Below, one piece after another: positions 18,950-28,572 of a stretch of DNA of 64,000 nt (positions are counted from its first letter, which is position 1; every line of letters begins with the position of its first letter). Position numbers and translations under genes: made by a program. The notes under the pieces were generated by a model that saw only the letters and a program-made list of their open reading frames with translations, searched no databases and was not told the origin of the DNA. Source of the stretch: Actinotignum schaalii FB123-CNA-2 (GTDB lineage Bacteria > Actinomycetota > Actinomycetes > Actinomycetales > Actinomycetaceae). The stretch is taken from the NCBI RefSeq assembly GCF_000411135.1, contig NZ_KE150263.1, positions 245,354 to 309,353 on the forward strand, written 5' to 3'.

Positions 18950-20032
18950 TTAGCGCAGCCCAACCCCGCGGGCGAGGGCGAGGTCAATAAGTTCGGAAAT
19001 GAGATCGCGATAGCTCAGCCCCGTTTTCTCCCACAGGATGGGGTACATGGACACGGCGGTGAACCCGGGAATTGTATTGTGTTCGTTGACGTACATCTCC
19101 CCGGTGGCGGTGTAGAAGAAGTCCACGCGCGTCATGCCTTCGCATTCGAAGACTTCGAAAACGCGCCGCGCCAGGCTCCGCATTTTCTCCGCGTCCGCAT
19201 CCGGAAGCGCTGCGGGAATCTCCATATGGAAGCCTTCGGTTGCCACGTATTTCGTGGCGTAGTCATACCATTGCACGTCCAAAACGATTTCCCCGAGCAC
19301 GGAGGCCCGTGGCGCGGCCCCGTCACGCCCGCCGAGCACGGCGCACTCGATTTCACGGCCCGGGATTCCTGTTTCCACAATAACTTTAGGGTCGACGGCG
19401 CGCGCTGTGGCAATGGCGGCATCGAGCTGTGAAAGCTCAGCCACTCGCGTTATCCCCAGCGAAGAGCCGGCACGAGCTGGTTTGACGTAAACGGGAAGTT
19501 GTAAACGTTCAGCAACGTCCGCGCGTACCCCATCGGGATCGGCCTTCCAGCGCTGCGGTTCCACGAGCACGTAGGGAGCAACCGGAAGCCCGGCTGATTC
19601 CAGCACCAGTTTCATATAGTGCTTATCCATAGCCGCAGCGGAGGCGAAAACTCCGCAGCCCACGTAGGGAATACCCATCATTTCGAAAGTTCCCTGGATG
19701 GTGCCATCCTCACCAAAGGGGCCGTGGAGCAGCGGGAAGGCGACGTCGATAGCACCGAGACTGCGTGAGCTACCATCCTCCCCGCGCACCACAAAACCGC
19801 CTCCGGGACCGAAATCCGCTAGCACGCGCTCCCCGCGATACCGCACCTCCGCGCCGGCTGCCACCTCCTCCGTGCTCATAGGAACCCAGATTCCTTCGGA
19901 GGTAATTCCGATAGGGATAACGGTGTAGCGCTCCGGGTCAATGGCTCCCAGAACGGAAGCTGCGGTCAGGCAAGAGACGGAGTGTTCTCCGGACACACCC
20001 CCGTAGATGAGGGCGACGTGATGTGTGGCCAC
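18950..20032 (-). CDS. ddl: D-alanine--D-alanine ligase
   Basis: 360 residues of ATP-grasp fold: N-terminal GGVSGEHSVS, YVKPARAGSSLG for ATP binding, and C-terminal RVDFFYT and NEHNTIPGFT metal/ATP ligands. It makes the D-Ala-D-Ala dipeptide for peptidoglycan precursors. The phenylalanine near the end of the glycine loop (ELINEHNTIPGF-like context) fits dipeptide rather than depsipeptide ligases, but this cannot be settled by eye. It is followed directly by thiL. Confidence 0.95.
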   Translation of the reverse strand: MATHHVALIYGGVSGEHSVSCLTAASVLGAIDPERYTVIPIGITSEGIWVPMSTEEVAAGAEVRYRGERVLADFGPGGGFVVRGEDGSSRSLGAIDVAFPLLHGPFGEDGTIQGTFEMMGIPYVGCGVFASAAAMDKHYMKLVLESAGLPVAPYVLVEPQRWKADPDGVRADVAERLQLPVYVKPARAGSSLGITRVAELSQLDAAIATARAVDPKVIVETGIPGREIECAVLGGRDGAAPRASVLGEIVLDVQWYDYATKYVATEGFHMEIPAALPDADAEKMRSLARRVFEVFECEGMTRVDFFYTATGEMYVNEHNTIPGFTAVSMYPILWEKTGLSYRDLISELIDLALARGVGLR

Positions 20033-20116
20033 GAATGGACACCTTTCTACTCAGTGCTGTACCCAGGGTAGTACGCCAGGCCGCGCGGCAAGGTGACAAA
20101 CCCGGGCGCGGCCTAC

Positions 20117-20129
20117 TACAGTAAACATA
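20117..20129 (+). promoter_or_regulatory. Possible -10 element of a leaderless lipoprotein transcript
   Basis: TACAGT at 20117-20122 lies 6 bases before the ATG at 20129, with GTGACA as possible -35 18 bases upstream and no Shine-Dalgarno sequence between. Confidence 0.4.
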
Positions 20130-20770
20130 TGACACAGAACACAGCGAAGTTATTTGTCCTGCTAGCGGGCAGTGCCGCCCTCGCGCTGGCCGGTTGTTCC
20201 GCACCCGGAAAAGGTGCCGCAGCTAGCGATGCTTCCACCGCCCCCGCCACCCCGACTGCCTCAGCTTCGGCTCCGGCGGTGAGCCAGTCGCCCAGCCTCA
20301 CGCCCAAGGATGCGCAAGCCTCCCTCAAAGGTTTTATTGAAGGTGACTCACAGTCCCCGAACTATCCCAAGCTCACCGAAAACTCCGCGGTTCCTACCGC
20401 GGTTCGGGTGGCCGGCCACGAAGGTTGGGATCGCGTGGTCGTGGAATATGACAGCGACGCCGATCTGGAATGGTTCAGTTTCTTCGGTGATGAAGCCATT
20501 CAGGACGGTTCCGGGCGCCCCCTGGATATTCCGGGCAAGCGTTTCCTCACCCTGAGCATTTCCGGGGTGACCTACCCAGAAGATCCTTCTCAGGCGGCGG
20601 ACCTCTCCGTTCCAAACCTCGGGGGCGCGAAAGTGGTTCAGGGTGTTCATGTGGAACATGCTTTTGAAGGCATGCACCAGGTCCATATCGGGCTGGATAA
20701 GGACCGTCCCTACCGGGTTCAGGTACTGGAGAGCCCCAAACGGGTCGTTATTGACGTTGCCAATAACTAA
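20129..20770 (+). CDS. AMIN-like domain lipoprotein
   Basis: 213 residues from the ATG at 20129, chosen because it gives a clean signal peptide ending in the lipobox LALAGC with Cys23 as the lipidated residue. A Ser/Thr/Ala/Pro linker (about residues 24-75) is followed by a beta-rich domain with paired GWDRVVVEYD and PYRVQVLESPKRVVIDV strands, matching the actinobacterial AMIN-like lipoprotein family. It is anchored on the outer face of the membrane, probably binding envelope polymer; its precise role is unknown. A bidirectional terminator separates it from murA. Confidence 0.8.
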   Translation: MTQNTAKLFVLLAGSAALALAGCSAPGKGAAASDASTAPATPTASASAPAVSQSPSLTPKDAQASLKGFIEGDSQSPNYPKLTENSAVPTAVRVAGHEGWDRVVVEYDSDADLEWFSFFGDEAIQDGSGRPLDIPGKRFLTLSISGVTYPEDPSQAADLSVPNLGGAKVVQGVHVEHAFEGMHQVHIGLDKDRPYRVQVLESPKRVVIDVANN

Positions 20771-20796
20771 TACCTTTGAATAGGTAAAACTAAGGA

Positions 20797-20827
20797 ACGG
20801 CCTGGGAGTTATGTACTACCAGGCCGT
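20797..20827. terminator. Bidirectional terminator between lipoprotein gene and murA
   Basis: 9-bp arms ACGGCCTGG (20797-20805) and CCAGGCCGT (20819-20827) with a 13-base loop, followed by GCTTATTT on the plus strand. Confidence 0.65.
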
Positions 20828-20855
20828 GCTTATTTAACGGTGCGCCGCGACTCCC

Positions 20856-22181
20856 TTAGTCATCCAGGGGCGTAACATCCGCACCCAGGGCCTGGAGTTT
20901 ATCCAGGAACTTTTCGTATCCGCGATCGATAATATCCACCCCGGATACCCGGGATTCCCCTTCGGCTGCCAGCGCGGCAATGAGGTGGGAGAATCCCCCA
21001 CGCAGATCAGGAACCACAATATCGGTGGCCCGCAGCGGGGTAGGCCCTTGGATGACAGCCGAGTGGTAGAAGTTACGCTGCCCGAAACGGCATTCGTGCC
21101 CGCCCAAGCATTCGCGATAGGTCTGGATATTGGCACCCATATCCCGCAGCGCTTCGGTGAAGCCGAAACGGTTTTCGTAGACGGTTTCGTGGACGATGGA
21201 CATACCTTCGGCCTGGGTAAGCGCGACGACGAGCGGCTGCTGCCAGTCGGTCATAAAACCGGGGTGCACATCCGTTTCAAAAGATACGGATTGTAGCGCG
21301 CCGCCCGGGTGCCAGAAGCGGATGCCGTGGTCGCGCACATCGAATTTGCCGCCGACTTTCCGGAAAAGATTGAGGAAGGAAGTCATCGACTGCTGTTCGG
21401 CCCCGCGTACGAAAATATCCCCGCCGGTGGCTAGGGCAGCCGCAGCCCAGGAGCCTGCTTCGATGCGGTCAGGTAGGGAAGTATGGGAGTAACCGACCAG
21501 TTCATCCACGCCTTCCACGCGGATAACGCGATCAGTATCCACCGAAATAATCGCACCCATTTTCTGGAGTACCGCTATGAGATCCATGATCTCGGGTTCC
21601 ACCGCGGCATTGGACAGCTCCGTCACGCCCTCCGCCATCACCGCGGTAAGAAGGGTTTGTTCGGTGGCCCCTACCGAGGGATAGGGCAGGCGCACCGGCT
21701 TGGCCCGCAATCCCTTGGGTGCCACCAAGTGCATTCCTGCTTCTTCTTGGACGCGCTTGGCACCGAATTCTTCCAGGACACGCAGATGGAAGTCCACAGG
21801 GCGCGAGCCGATATGGCACCCGCCCAGGTCCGGAATATACGCCTCGCCCAGGCGGTGCAGCAGCGGGCCCGCAAAAAGAATGGGGATACGTGAGGAACCG
21901 GCCAGGGCATTCACTTCGTGCGGATCGTGGGGCAGGTGAATATCACCGGGGGTGATTTCCACGGTACCGGCTTCCGGCTGGTAATTGACCGCCACGCCGT
22001 GCAGGCCGAGCAGCTCCGAGACCACGGTAACGTCACGGATTTGCGGCACATTGCGCAGCACGGATGTTTCTTTGGTGAGCAGGGAAGCAACCATGGATTT
22101 CGACACAAAATTCTTTGCGCCGCGCACAGTAATCTCACCGCTCAGGGGGACTCCTCCGCGAACCACAAGTTGGGACACCAT
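20856..22181 (-). CDS. murA: UDP-N-acetylglucosamine 1-carboxyvinyltransferase
   Basis: 441 residues, EPSP-synthase fold. The N-terminus has VRGAKNFVSKSMVASLL (substrate-binding RGAKN) and the active-site loop is LGGCHIGSRPVDFH, with the catalytic cysteine present, so the fosfomycin-sensitive Cys form is expected. It transfers enolpyruvate from PEP to UDP-GlcNAc, the first committed step of peptidoglycan synthesis. It lies about 90 bases downstream of leuD on the same strand. Confidence 0.94.
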   Translation of the reverse strand: MVSQLVVRGGVPLSGEITVRGAKNFVSKSMVASLLTKETSVLRNVPQIRDVTVVSELLGLHGVAVNYQPEAGTVEITPGDIHLPHDPHEVNALAGSSRIPILFAGPLLHRLGEAYIPDLGGCHIGSRPVDFHLRVLEEFGAKRVQEEAGMHLVAPKGLRAKPVRLPYPSVGATEQTLLTAVMAEGVTELSNAAVEPEIMDLIAVLQKMGAIISVDTDRVIRVEGVDELVGYSHTSLPDRIEAGSWAAAALATGGDIFVRGAEQQSMTSFLNLFRKVGGKFDVRDHGIRFWHPGGALQSVSFETDVHPGFMTDWQQPLVVALTQAEGMSIVHETVYENRFGFTEALRDMGANIQTYRECLGGHECRFGQRNFYHSAVIQGPTPLRATDIVVPDLRGGFSHLIAALAAEGESRVSGVDIIDRGYEKFLDKLQALGADVTPLDD

Positions 22182-22270
22182 ACTCTCCGCCTTTCTCGCG
22201 TGTCACAGGTACCCAGCCAGCATACCGGCCCGCGGCCGATTTCCGGAGTTATGAGGATATCCGGGTGGCG

Positions 22271-22921
22271 CTATGCCTGCGAATCGGGGGCCAGGCGCGC
22301 CGAACGTACTGGCACCTCGGGAAGGTGCCGCTGCGGCAGGGTACGCGGAGTAAAACCCGGCTGATGGGCTTCGTATTCCTCGATGAGGGAGATATCACGC
22401 AAAGTCAGGGCAATATCATCCAGGCCTTCCATGAGACGCCAGCGGGTATACGGATCGATCTCAAAGGGGTAGGCGATATCAGCGCAGCGCACCTCACCGG
22501 CCTCCAGGTCAACGGTCAGCTCCCGGCCCGGCTTTTCTTCCAAAAGTTCCCACAGCCTCGTGGCGGCGTCGTCGCTAATTTTCCCCGCAACCAGGCCCTG
22601 TTTTCCCATATTGCCGCGGAAAATATCACCGAACCTCGGGCTGAGAACAGCGCGGAAACCGTAATCGCGCAGCGCCCACACGGCGTGTTCACGTGAAGAA
22701 CCGGTACCGAAATCCCGCCCGGCAACCAGAATTGAACCGGCCGTGTACGGGGCTTGGTTGAGGATAAAACCGGGGTCTTTGCGCCGTTCGTGGAAGAGTG
22801 CGTCCTCGTAACCGCTTTTGGTGATGCGTTTGAGGTAGCGAGCGGGCAGGATCTGATCGGTATCCACCTCGGTTTCGCGCAAGGGAACTCCGATACCGGT
22901 GTGCTGGGTGAAAATTTCCAC
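22271..22921 (-). CDS. leuD: 3-isopropylmalate dehydratase small subunit
   Basis: 216 residues with the family stretches [29 protein letters not shown] and [10 protein letters not shown]. With LeuC it isomerises 2- to 3-isopropylmalate in leucine synthesis. It follows leuC by 20 bases, in one operon. Confidence 0.96.
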   Translation of the reverse strand: MEIFTQHTGIGVPLRETEVDTDQILPARYLKRITKSGYEDALFHERRKDPGFILNQAPYTAGSILVAGRDFGTGSSREHAVWALRDYGFRAVLSPRFGDIFRGNMGKQGLVAGKISDDAATRLWELLEEKPGRELTVDLEAGEVRCADIAYPFEIDPYTRWRLMEGLDDIALTLRDISLIEEYEAHQPGFTPRTLPQRHLPEVPVRSARLAPDSQA

Positions 22922-22941
22922 GGATCTGTTCTTTCTACATT

Positions 22942-24435
22942 CTACGAGCGGGCGGCGCGGCCCACGGCCGGTACAGCGCGGACTGCGGCCGGTAGGGTAC
23001 CCGCACCCGCGACCGGGGCGAGATGTGCAACCGGGGTGAGGTCCGCAGGATGGGAAATATGGCCGGTGACCGCAGTGGCGGCGGCCACCAGCGGGGAAAC
23101 GAGGTGGGTGCGCCCGCCCGGGCCCTGCCGACCGCGGAAATTACGATTTGACGTCGAGGCGCAGCGCTCGCCAAATGTGAGCTGGTCGGGGTTCATCCCC
23201 AGGCACATGGAACAGCCTGCATTGCGCCACTCAGCACCGAAAGCCCGGAAAATTTCATCCAGTCCTTCGGCTTCTGCTTGGAGGCGCACCCGCGCCGAAG
23301 CCGGCACGATCATGACGCGCAGGTCTTTGGCTTTGTGGCGCCCGCGCCACACCGCGGCCACCGAGCGCAGATCTTCAATACGTCCGTTCGTGCACGAACC
23401 GATAAAGACGGTATCCACGTGAATATCACGCATGGGCGTGCCCGGCCGCAGATCCATATATGCGAGGGCTTCACGCGCGGCTTGGCGCTCTTTTTCTTCC
23501 GGCAGTGTTTCCGGATAAGGAACGACGCCGGACAGCGGCGCCCCTTGTCCAGGATTCGTGCCCCAGGTGACAATGGGCTCAATTTCAGAGGCTTCAAGAA
23601 CAACTTCGGTATCGAAAAGCGCGTCAGGATCGGTGTAGAGAGTGGACCAGTATGCTACCGCGGCATCCCAGGCATCCTCCCGCGGGGCGTGCGGGCGCCC
23701 GCGCACATAATCCACCGTGGTGGCGTCCGGGGCCACCAGCCCGGCGCGCGCCCCAGCCTCAATGGACATATTGCAGATCGTCATACGTGCTTCCATGGAC
23801 AGTGCCCGGATTGCCTCCCCGCGGTATTCGATAATGTGCCCGGACGCTCCGTTAGTTCCGATCTTGGCGATAACAGCGAGGATGATGTCCTTCGCCGTTG
23901 TTCCTTCCCGCAGGGTGCCGTTGACGGTAATGGCCATATTTTTGAAACGCTGGAGGGGCAGGGTTTGGGTGGCGAGGACGTGCTCAACTTCCGAGGTGCC
24001 AATACCAATCCCGATGGAGCCGAAAGCACCGTGGGTCGAGGTATGGGAGTCCCCGCACACAATCGTCATACCCGGTTGGGTCAGGCCCAGCTGCGGGCCA
24101 ACCGCGTGGACAATTCCCTGATCCGCGTGTCCTAGCGAATAAATGGGGATGCCGAACTCCGCGACGTTAGCACGCAGCGCTTCCACCTGTTTGCGCGAAG
24201 TGGTATTCGCGATGGGACGATCAATGTCAATGGTTGGAACGTTGTGGTCCTCCGTGGCAACGGTGCGGTCCGGGCAGCGCACCGGCCGCCCTTCCAGGCG
24301 CAATCCGTCAAAGGCCTGCGGGCTGGTTACTTCGTGGATGAGATGCAGATCAATGTAGAGAAGGTCGGGCGTTCCTTCCTCGCCACGCCGCACCAGATGG
24401 GCATCCCAGATCTTATCCGCGAGTGTGCGCCCCAT
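22942..24435 (-). CDS. leuC: 3-isopropylmalate dehydratase large subunit
   Basis: 497 residues, aconitase fold. The three [4Fe-4S] cysteines appear in [12 protein letters not shown] and [13 protein letters not shown]. It starts at an ATG preceded by a purine-rich GGAGGAGGGGAGGG run. The last about 40 residues are Ala/Val/Pro-rich and extend beyond the conserved domain. It heads the leuCD operon and is divergent from an IclR regulator, the standard actinobacterial arrangement. Confidence 0.96.
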   Translation of the reverse strand: MGRTLADKIWDAHLVRRGEEGTPDLLYIDLHLIHEVTSPQAFDGLRLEGRPVRCPDRTVATEDHNVPTIDIDRPIANTTSRKQVEALRANVAEFGIPIYSLGHADQGIVHAVGPQLGLTQPGMTIVCGDSHTSTHGAFGSIGIGIGTSEVEHVLATQTLPLQRFKNMAITVNGTLREGTTAKDIILAVIAKIGTNGASGHIIEYRGEAIRALSMEARMTICNMSIEAGARAGLVAPDATTVDYVRGRPHAPREDAWDAAVAYWSTLYTDPDALFDTEVVLEASEIEPIVTWGTNPGQGAPLSGVVPYPETLPEEKERQAAREALAYMDLRPGTPMRDIHVDTVFIGSCTNGRIEDLRSVAAVWRGRHKAKDLRVMIVPASARVRLQAEAEGLDEIFRAFGAEWRNAGCSMCLGMNPDQLTFGERCASTSNRNFRGRQGPGGRTHLVSPLVAAATAVTGHISHPADLTPVAHLAPVAGAGTLPAAVRAVPAVGRAARS

Positions 24436-24734
24436 CCCGGCCCTCCCCTCCTCCCCGGGTATCTTCCCGGGTTCTTCTTGCTGTTACTTTTCTGCTTTTC
24501 TACTTTTCCAACGGTGATCGGTTGTGGTGGTCCGCGGACCACTGTACCGAACCTCGTCCACATGGCAAGATAAAAGTCTCATAATATGGACATTACGCTA
24601 CTGTAACGCGGCGGCTCCGGAGTCTCGAAGTGGTCCGGGGAAGTTTTAGCAATGCACACAGAAGCCACAGCACTGCGCGCGGCACCACAGTGTGGACATT
24701 TGCATCTCACTTATTGAGATGAGAAAATTTCGGT
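24436..24734. promoter_or_regulatory. leuC / iclR divergent control region
   Basis: About 300 bases holding both promoters. Seen here: a perfect 16-bp palindrome at 24527-24542 (GTGGTCCGCGGACCAC); a CCCGGG-N6-CCCGGG hairpin near 24458-24475, just upstream of the leuC ribosome site; the motif TGGACATT twice (24587-24594 and 24693-24700); and an inverted repeat TCTCA-N5-TGAGA at about 24705-24719, next to the regulator start. These are candidate operators for the IclR protein. I found no T-box motif and no leucine-rich leader peptide. Confidence 0.5.
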
Positions 24735-25496
24735 ATGGTTGATTCTCCTCACGCTCAGCCTGCGCCCGCCCCAGAGGGAAGTGGTGTGGGCGTTCTCGAT
24801 AAGGCTGCCGCCGTGCTCGATGCTCTCGAGGCGGGCCCGCAAACATTAGCGCAACTGGTGACCGCTACCCATTTAGCACGGCCGACGGCGCATCGACTGG
24901 CCGTCGCACTGGAATACCACCGTTTCGTTTCCCGCGATAACGAAGGGCGTTTTTCTTTAGGGCCGCGCCTGGGTGAACTCTCCTCCGCCACCGGTGAAGA
25001 CAGACTCATCGCCGCGGCGAATCCCGTGCTTATCGCGCTGCGTGACCATACCGGGGAATCTTCTCAGCTCTACCGCCGCCAGGGCGACCAGCGCATTTGC
25101 GTGGCGAATGCCGAACGAACCATGGGTCTGCGCGATTCCATCCCGGTGGGCGCTTCCCTCTCGATGAAGGCAGGCTCGGCAGCGCAGGTGTTACTCGCAT
25201 GGGAGGAGCCCGATCAATTGCATCGCGGTTTGCAGGGCGCTTCCTTTACGGCCACGAATCTTTCCGCGGTGCGTCGGCGTGGTTGGGCGCAAAGCGTGGG
25301 TGAACGCGAAGCCGGTGTGGCTTCTATCTCCGCACCGGTACGCGGGCCGAGCGGCCGGGTTATTGCAGCGGTATCCATTTCTGGGCCGCTGGAGCGGATG
25401 GGCCGCCAGCCCGGGCGGGTACATTCGGCAGCGGTGGTGGCCGCCGCCGGGCGCCTCACCGACGTTCTTCAAACAACCGAGGGCATTAGCGAGTAG
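24735..25496 (+). CDS. IclR-family regulator (NdgR/LtbR-like)
   Basis: 253 residues. A winged helix-turn-helix lies at about residues 20-75 (VLDKAAAVLDALEAG, LARPTAHRLAVALE), followed by the IclR ligand-binding domain with RDSIPVGASLSMKAGSAAQ. Its divergent position to leuCD matches LtbR of Corynebacterium and NdgR of Streptomyces, which control leucine and branched-chain amino acid genes. It probably represses or tunes leuCD and itself through the shared region; that is inferred from position and family. Confidence 0.9.
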   Translation: MVDSPHAQPAPAPEGSGVGVLDKAAAVLDALEAGPQTLAQLVTATHLARPTAHRLAVALEYHRFVSRDNEGRFSLGPRLGELSSATGEDRLIAAANPVLIALRDHTGESSQLYRRQGDQRICVANAERTMGLRDSIPVGASLSMKAGSAAQVLLAWEEPDQLHRGLQGASFTATNLSAVRRRGWAQSVGEREAGVASISAPVRGPSGRVIAAVSISGPLERMGRQPGRVHSAAVVAAAGRLTDVLQTTEGISE

Positions 25497-25503
25497 TCGA
25501 GGA

Positions 25504-26712
25504 CTACCACCCACTACTGTTCCGAATGGCCCGGTCATATTCTGCAAGGACCAAAGGAACCACCTCCTCCCAACCGTATCCGGGCGCCACGCTCGCATTA
25601 TGGTGAGCCATGCGGGTGCGCAGCGCGGTATCTTCTACCAGGCGGGCCAACTGCGCGATCATATCCGCATCTGTTTCTGCCAGGAGTGCCGAGCGCCCGT
25701 CCTCAAGGAAATCATCAGCTCCGGTACCGGCCGGAGAAATAATGGGCAGCCCGGCCGCTCGCGCTTCCAGGGTGGCAATCCCGAAGGCCTCGCGGCGTGA
25801 ACTGGTGAGATAAATATCCGCGTGCCGGTAGGCATCCATGAGTCCGGCCCGATCCGTGCGGCCGGGAAGATGAAGCCAGCTTCCCCCGGGACCCGGGTTC
25901 CCGCGCGAACGCCCGCGCCGTTCCAATTGGGAGCGTAGCGGGCCATCCCCGTAAATGGTGAGGTGGATATCCCGCCCGGTAAGCTGGCGTGCCCCGGACA
26001 CGCAGTCAATGAGGGCAGCATTGCGTTTACGCGGAGCCAGGCGCCGTGCGGCCACAACCTCCACTGGGACACCCGGCCGATTCGCCAGGCCTGGAACCCC
26101 GCCAGCACCAGCTACCCCGAGAGTACGTGAGGCAGCCGAAGTACCCCGATGCCCGAGGCGATAGGCAGCAACCGTGCGCCACTCCCCCAGATCCACACCG
26201 TTGGGAATAACTTTTACGTCACCACCCACCGCCCGGTGTACCTGCCCGGCCACCCACGTGGATACCGCGTTATGGACGACACCGCGCGCGGTAACCCAGC
26301 GCAGCGGGGCAAGTAGCTTTTCCACCGGATCCAATACGCAGTGCCAGGTCACAGTAGTGGGGATACCTTCCACCGCGGCGATGCGCATGGCCGCCCAGGC
26401 AAAAGGCGAAACCACCCCCGCTTGAATATGCACCACATCCGCACCGCGCATGGAAGCACGCAACTGGGCACCGTGCCCCGGGGATACCGGGAGATGACCG
26501 AAGAGTGCTGAAGTAATGCGCTGGACGGGAATACCCGCCACAATATCCCGATCCGCTGGGATCCCGGGATCCGGAGGGGTATCGCGCGGGGTGGCGGTGA
26601 TAATCAGCACCCGGTGGCCGGCATCCCGCAAGGCTAGGGCAAGATCACGGGTTTGAGCTTCGATCCCGCCCAGGCGCGGGAGGAAGCAATCCGAGACAAG
26701 CGCTATGCGCAT
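25504..26712 (-). CDS. Glycosyltransferase family 4 (mannosyltransferase-like)
   Basis: 402 residues of GT-B fold. The N-terminus MRIALVSDCFLPRLGGIEAQ is typical for GT4 enzymes. The C-terminal donor site contains VVAARRLAPRKR, LTIYGDGPLR, and the EX7E-like REAFGIATLEARAAGLP. It resembles actinobacterial enzymes that mannosylate phosphatidylinositol or glycolipids, which would fit the inositol-phosphate synthase elsewhere in the window, but the acceptor cannot be read from sequence. It converges with the IclR gene. Confidence 0.82.
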   Translation of the reverse strand: MRIALVSDCFLPRLGGIEAQTRDLALALRDAGHRVLIITATPRDTPPDPGIPADRDIVAGIPVQRITSALFGHLPVSPGHGAQLRASMRGADVVHIQAGVVSPFAWAAMRIAAVEGIPTTVTWHCVLDPVEKLLAPLRWVTARGVVHNAVSTWVAGQVHRAVGGDVKVIPNGVDLGEWRTVAAYRLGHRGTSAASRTLGVAGAGGVPGLANRPGVPVEVVAARRLAPRKRNAALIDCVSGARQLTGRDIHLTIYGDGPLRSQLERRGRSRGNPGPGGSWLHLPGRTDRAGLMDAYRHADIYLTSSRREAFGIATLEARAAGLPIISPAGTGADDFLEDGRSALLAETDADMIAQLARLVEDTALRTRMAHHNASVAPGYGWEEVVPLVLAEYDRAIRNSSGW

Positions 26713-26862
26713 AAGCCCTCACTTTCTTACGGAAGATACCCCACGGAGGAGTTCCATTGATGGAGCATCCCACCCGCGGCGGGTAGGTGCGCCGTCGTTC
26801 TTTTTCCTAGCGTCAGCTTAGCGCCCGCATCTGACAGAAAAAGCACCGGAACGGAATGCTCT

Positions 26863-26890
26863 TTGCCTGGGCGCGCCCGGGCCTTAAACT
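26863..26890 (+). promoter_or_regulatory. def promoter, likely giving a leaderless mRNA
   Basis: TTGCCT (26863-26868), 16-base spacer, TAAACT (26885-26890). The def ATG at 26896 lies 5 bases further on, so transcription would start at or next to the A of the ATG; no Shine-Dalgarno sequence precedes it. Confidence 0.6.
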
Positions 26891-26895
26891 AAAGC

Positions 26896-27453
26896 ATGGC
26901 TATTCTTCCTATCTACATCACCGGCGATCCCGTTCTGCATCGGCCGGCCGAGCCCATTACGGAATTTAACGAGGAACTGGCACAGTTGGTCGAAGATATG
27001 TATGAGACCACGGTGGCGGCTCCCGGGGTGGGGCTGGCCGGGCCGCAGGTCGGTATTGGCAAACAGATTTTTGTGTGGGTCTATGCCGATCAGGATGAGG
27101 CTCCCGAGCGCGGCGTCGCTATTAATCCCACGCTGTTTATTGAACCTGTGAATCCGGATGAAGAGCCTTTCGAAGAAGGGTGCCTGTCCTTCCCCGGCGA
27201 ACAGTATCCCCTGGCGCGCTCCCCGCGCGCTTTGCTACGGGCGCAAAACGAAAAGGGCGAGCATTACGAAATCGAGGCAACCGGGTGGTTCGCGCGCATT
27301 CTCCAGCATGAATATGACCACCTCACCGGCCATTTGTACGTGGATCGGCTCACGGGGCGCGAGGAAGCCGCAGCGAAACGTGCCAAGCGTGAGCACGGCT
27401 GGGGCAAAAAGGGGAATACCTGGCTGCCCGGGCGCGACAACCTCGAATACTAG
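26896..27453 (+). CDS. def: Peptide deformylase
   Basis: 185 residues. The three family motifs are PGVGLAGPQ (usually GVGLAAPQ), EGCLSFP (metal-ligand Cys) and QHEYDHLTG (two metal-ligand His, catalytic Glu). It removes the N-formyl group from nascent proteins. The Lys/Arg-rich C-terminus (REEAAAKRAKREHGW) is typical of the actinobacterial type. The second motif residue Gly for Ala in GLAGPQ is a mild variation. Confidence 0.95.
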   Translation: MAILPIYITGDPVLHRPAEPITEFNEELAQLVEDMYETTVAAPGVGLAGPQVGIGKQIFVWVYADQDEAPERGVAINPTLFIEPVNPDEEPFEEGCLSFPGEQYPLARSPRALLRAQNEKGEHYEIEATGWFARILQHEYDHLTGHLYVDRLTGREEAAAKRAKREHGWGKKGNTWLPGRDNLEY

Positions 27454-27522
27454 CGCTTTCGGTCCCGCGTAGCCGCCGCGCGGACTCCCATTCATTTTTT
27501 GTTCATATTTCGGTAACGTGAG

Positions 27523-28572
27523 ATGGATATTTTTGGCGACATGATTGCATCCCATCCCAGCTCTTCGGCCCGCACCGTCGCGGTGTGCGCGGATGGGCTG
27601 GGGCGCAATCGTGCCCTGAATAATCTCATTATCGAGATGCTCGAACGCGGGCATGCCACCTGTGCAACCCTCCTAGTTGCTGCCCCCGCGGCGGATCACG
27701 CCCTGCGGGCTTTGGCGGCCGTCGGCATTGATCCGGGGCGGATTTTGCTGGGTTTCGCCATTAGCTCGCAGGGGCCCGGGGCTCCGTGGCGCGCCGTCGC
27801 CGCGCACGCCTCAAGTTTGACGGACCGCGGCGGCCGCTACTTATCCGCGGAAGAAAGCACCGGTCCCCCGCAACTCGTGCGTGCAGACATCCTCACGGAA
27901 TTGGCCGCGCAATTCTCCTGGATGGAGGACCGTGGCTATCGCCCCGCGGGTATTGCTGGCCCGCGCTACGGTCGCGATTTTCGCGGGCGCGGCCTGGTTA
28001 TTGATTGCGCCCTGGAGTTTTGCGGGCGCGTGGGTGTGCCGCTGCGTTACGCGCGCCGGGGTGATCCGCTCCTGGCCGCCTCGCGGTACCTGACGGATCT
28101 GGGTGCAGGGGCCGGAGAAGGTTCGGCGCGGCACGCGAACTCCGGTACCGATGCGGATGTGGTAGCTGCGCACGCGCGGCGTGTGGAACGTGCGGATGCT
28201 CTTGGGGTACGGCTTCCGGACGACGTCGTTTTCTTCCCACCCGAGTTCCCCGCCGAAAGTTACGGGGAATTACGCCATGCCTACCTTTCGGCTTTGGAGG
28301 AATGCGCTGGTCCGGCAATCCAGGTGGTATTCACTCCGGCCCGCGAGGATAGCGGAGCCGGGCGCGGGGAATGGGAAACCCGGCTCATGCGCGATCCGTC
28401 ATTCTTGCGGGCGGTAGCGCGGGCGCGGTGTGCCGATGTGCAAGGGATATCTACTGTGTCGGCTGGCAGTAAGGCCACGTTGAAAGTTGTTGAAGGTAAG
28501 CTCGTGGCAGCGAGTGACACCAGATTTGACGATGATGTTATGCACAACGTGATTGATGATATGCGTAAATAA
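27523..28572 (+). CDS. ChbG/YdjC-fold protein with degenerate active site
   Basis: 349 residues. The overall pattern follows the ChbG/HpnK (YdjC) carbohydrate deacetylase family: an N-terminal strand plus turn (VCADGLGRNRALNNLII), a helix with GHATCATLLV, LTDRGGRYLS, and a middle helix (ILTELAAQFSWMEDRGYRPAGI). The metal ligands are not conserved: the family's A-D-D-F-G reads A23-D24-G25-L26-G27, the G-hydrophobic-H ligand is replaced by GFAIS, and the H-x-D-x-H-x-H stretch reads AGPRYG. It is probably not a metal-dependent deacetylase; a binding role is possible. It starts 69 bases after def. Confidence 0.6.
   Translation: MDIFGDMIASHPSSSARTVAVCADGLGRNRALNNLIIEMLERGHATCATLLVAAPAADHALRALAAVGIDPGRILLGFAISSQGPGAPWRAVAAHASSLTDRGGRYLSAEESTGPPQLVRADILTELAAQFSWMEDRGYRPAGIAGPRYGRDFRGRGLVIDCALEFCGRVGVPLRYARRGDPLLAASRYLTDLGAGAGEGSARHANSGTDADVVAAHARRVERADALGVRLPDDVVFFPPEFPAESYGELRHAYLSALEECAGPAIQVVFTPAREDSGAGRGEWETRLMRDPSFLRAVARARCADVQGISTVSAGSKATLKVVEGKLVAASDTRFDDDVMHNVIDDMRK

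Noticed and set aside
24436..24734. T-box riboswitch or leucine attenuator before leuC
   Set aside because: No T-box consensus and no leader peptide with leucine codons could be found.
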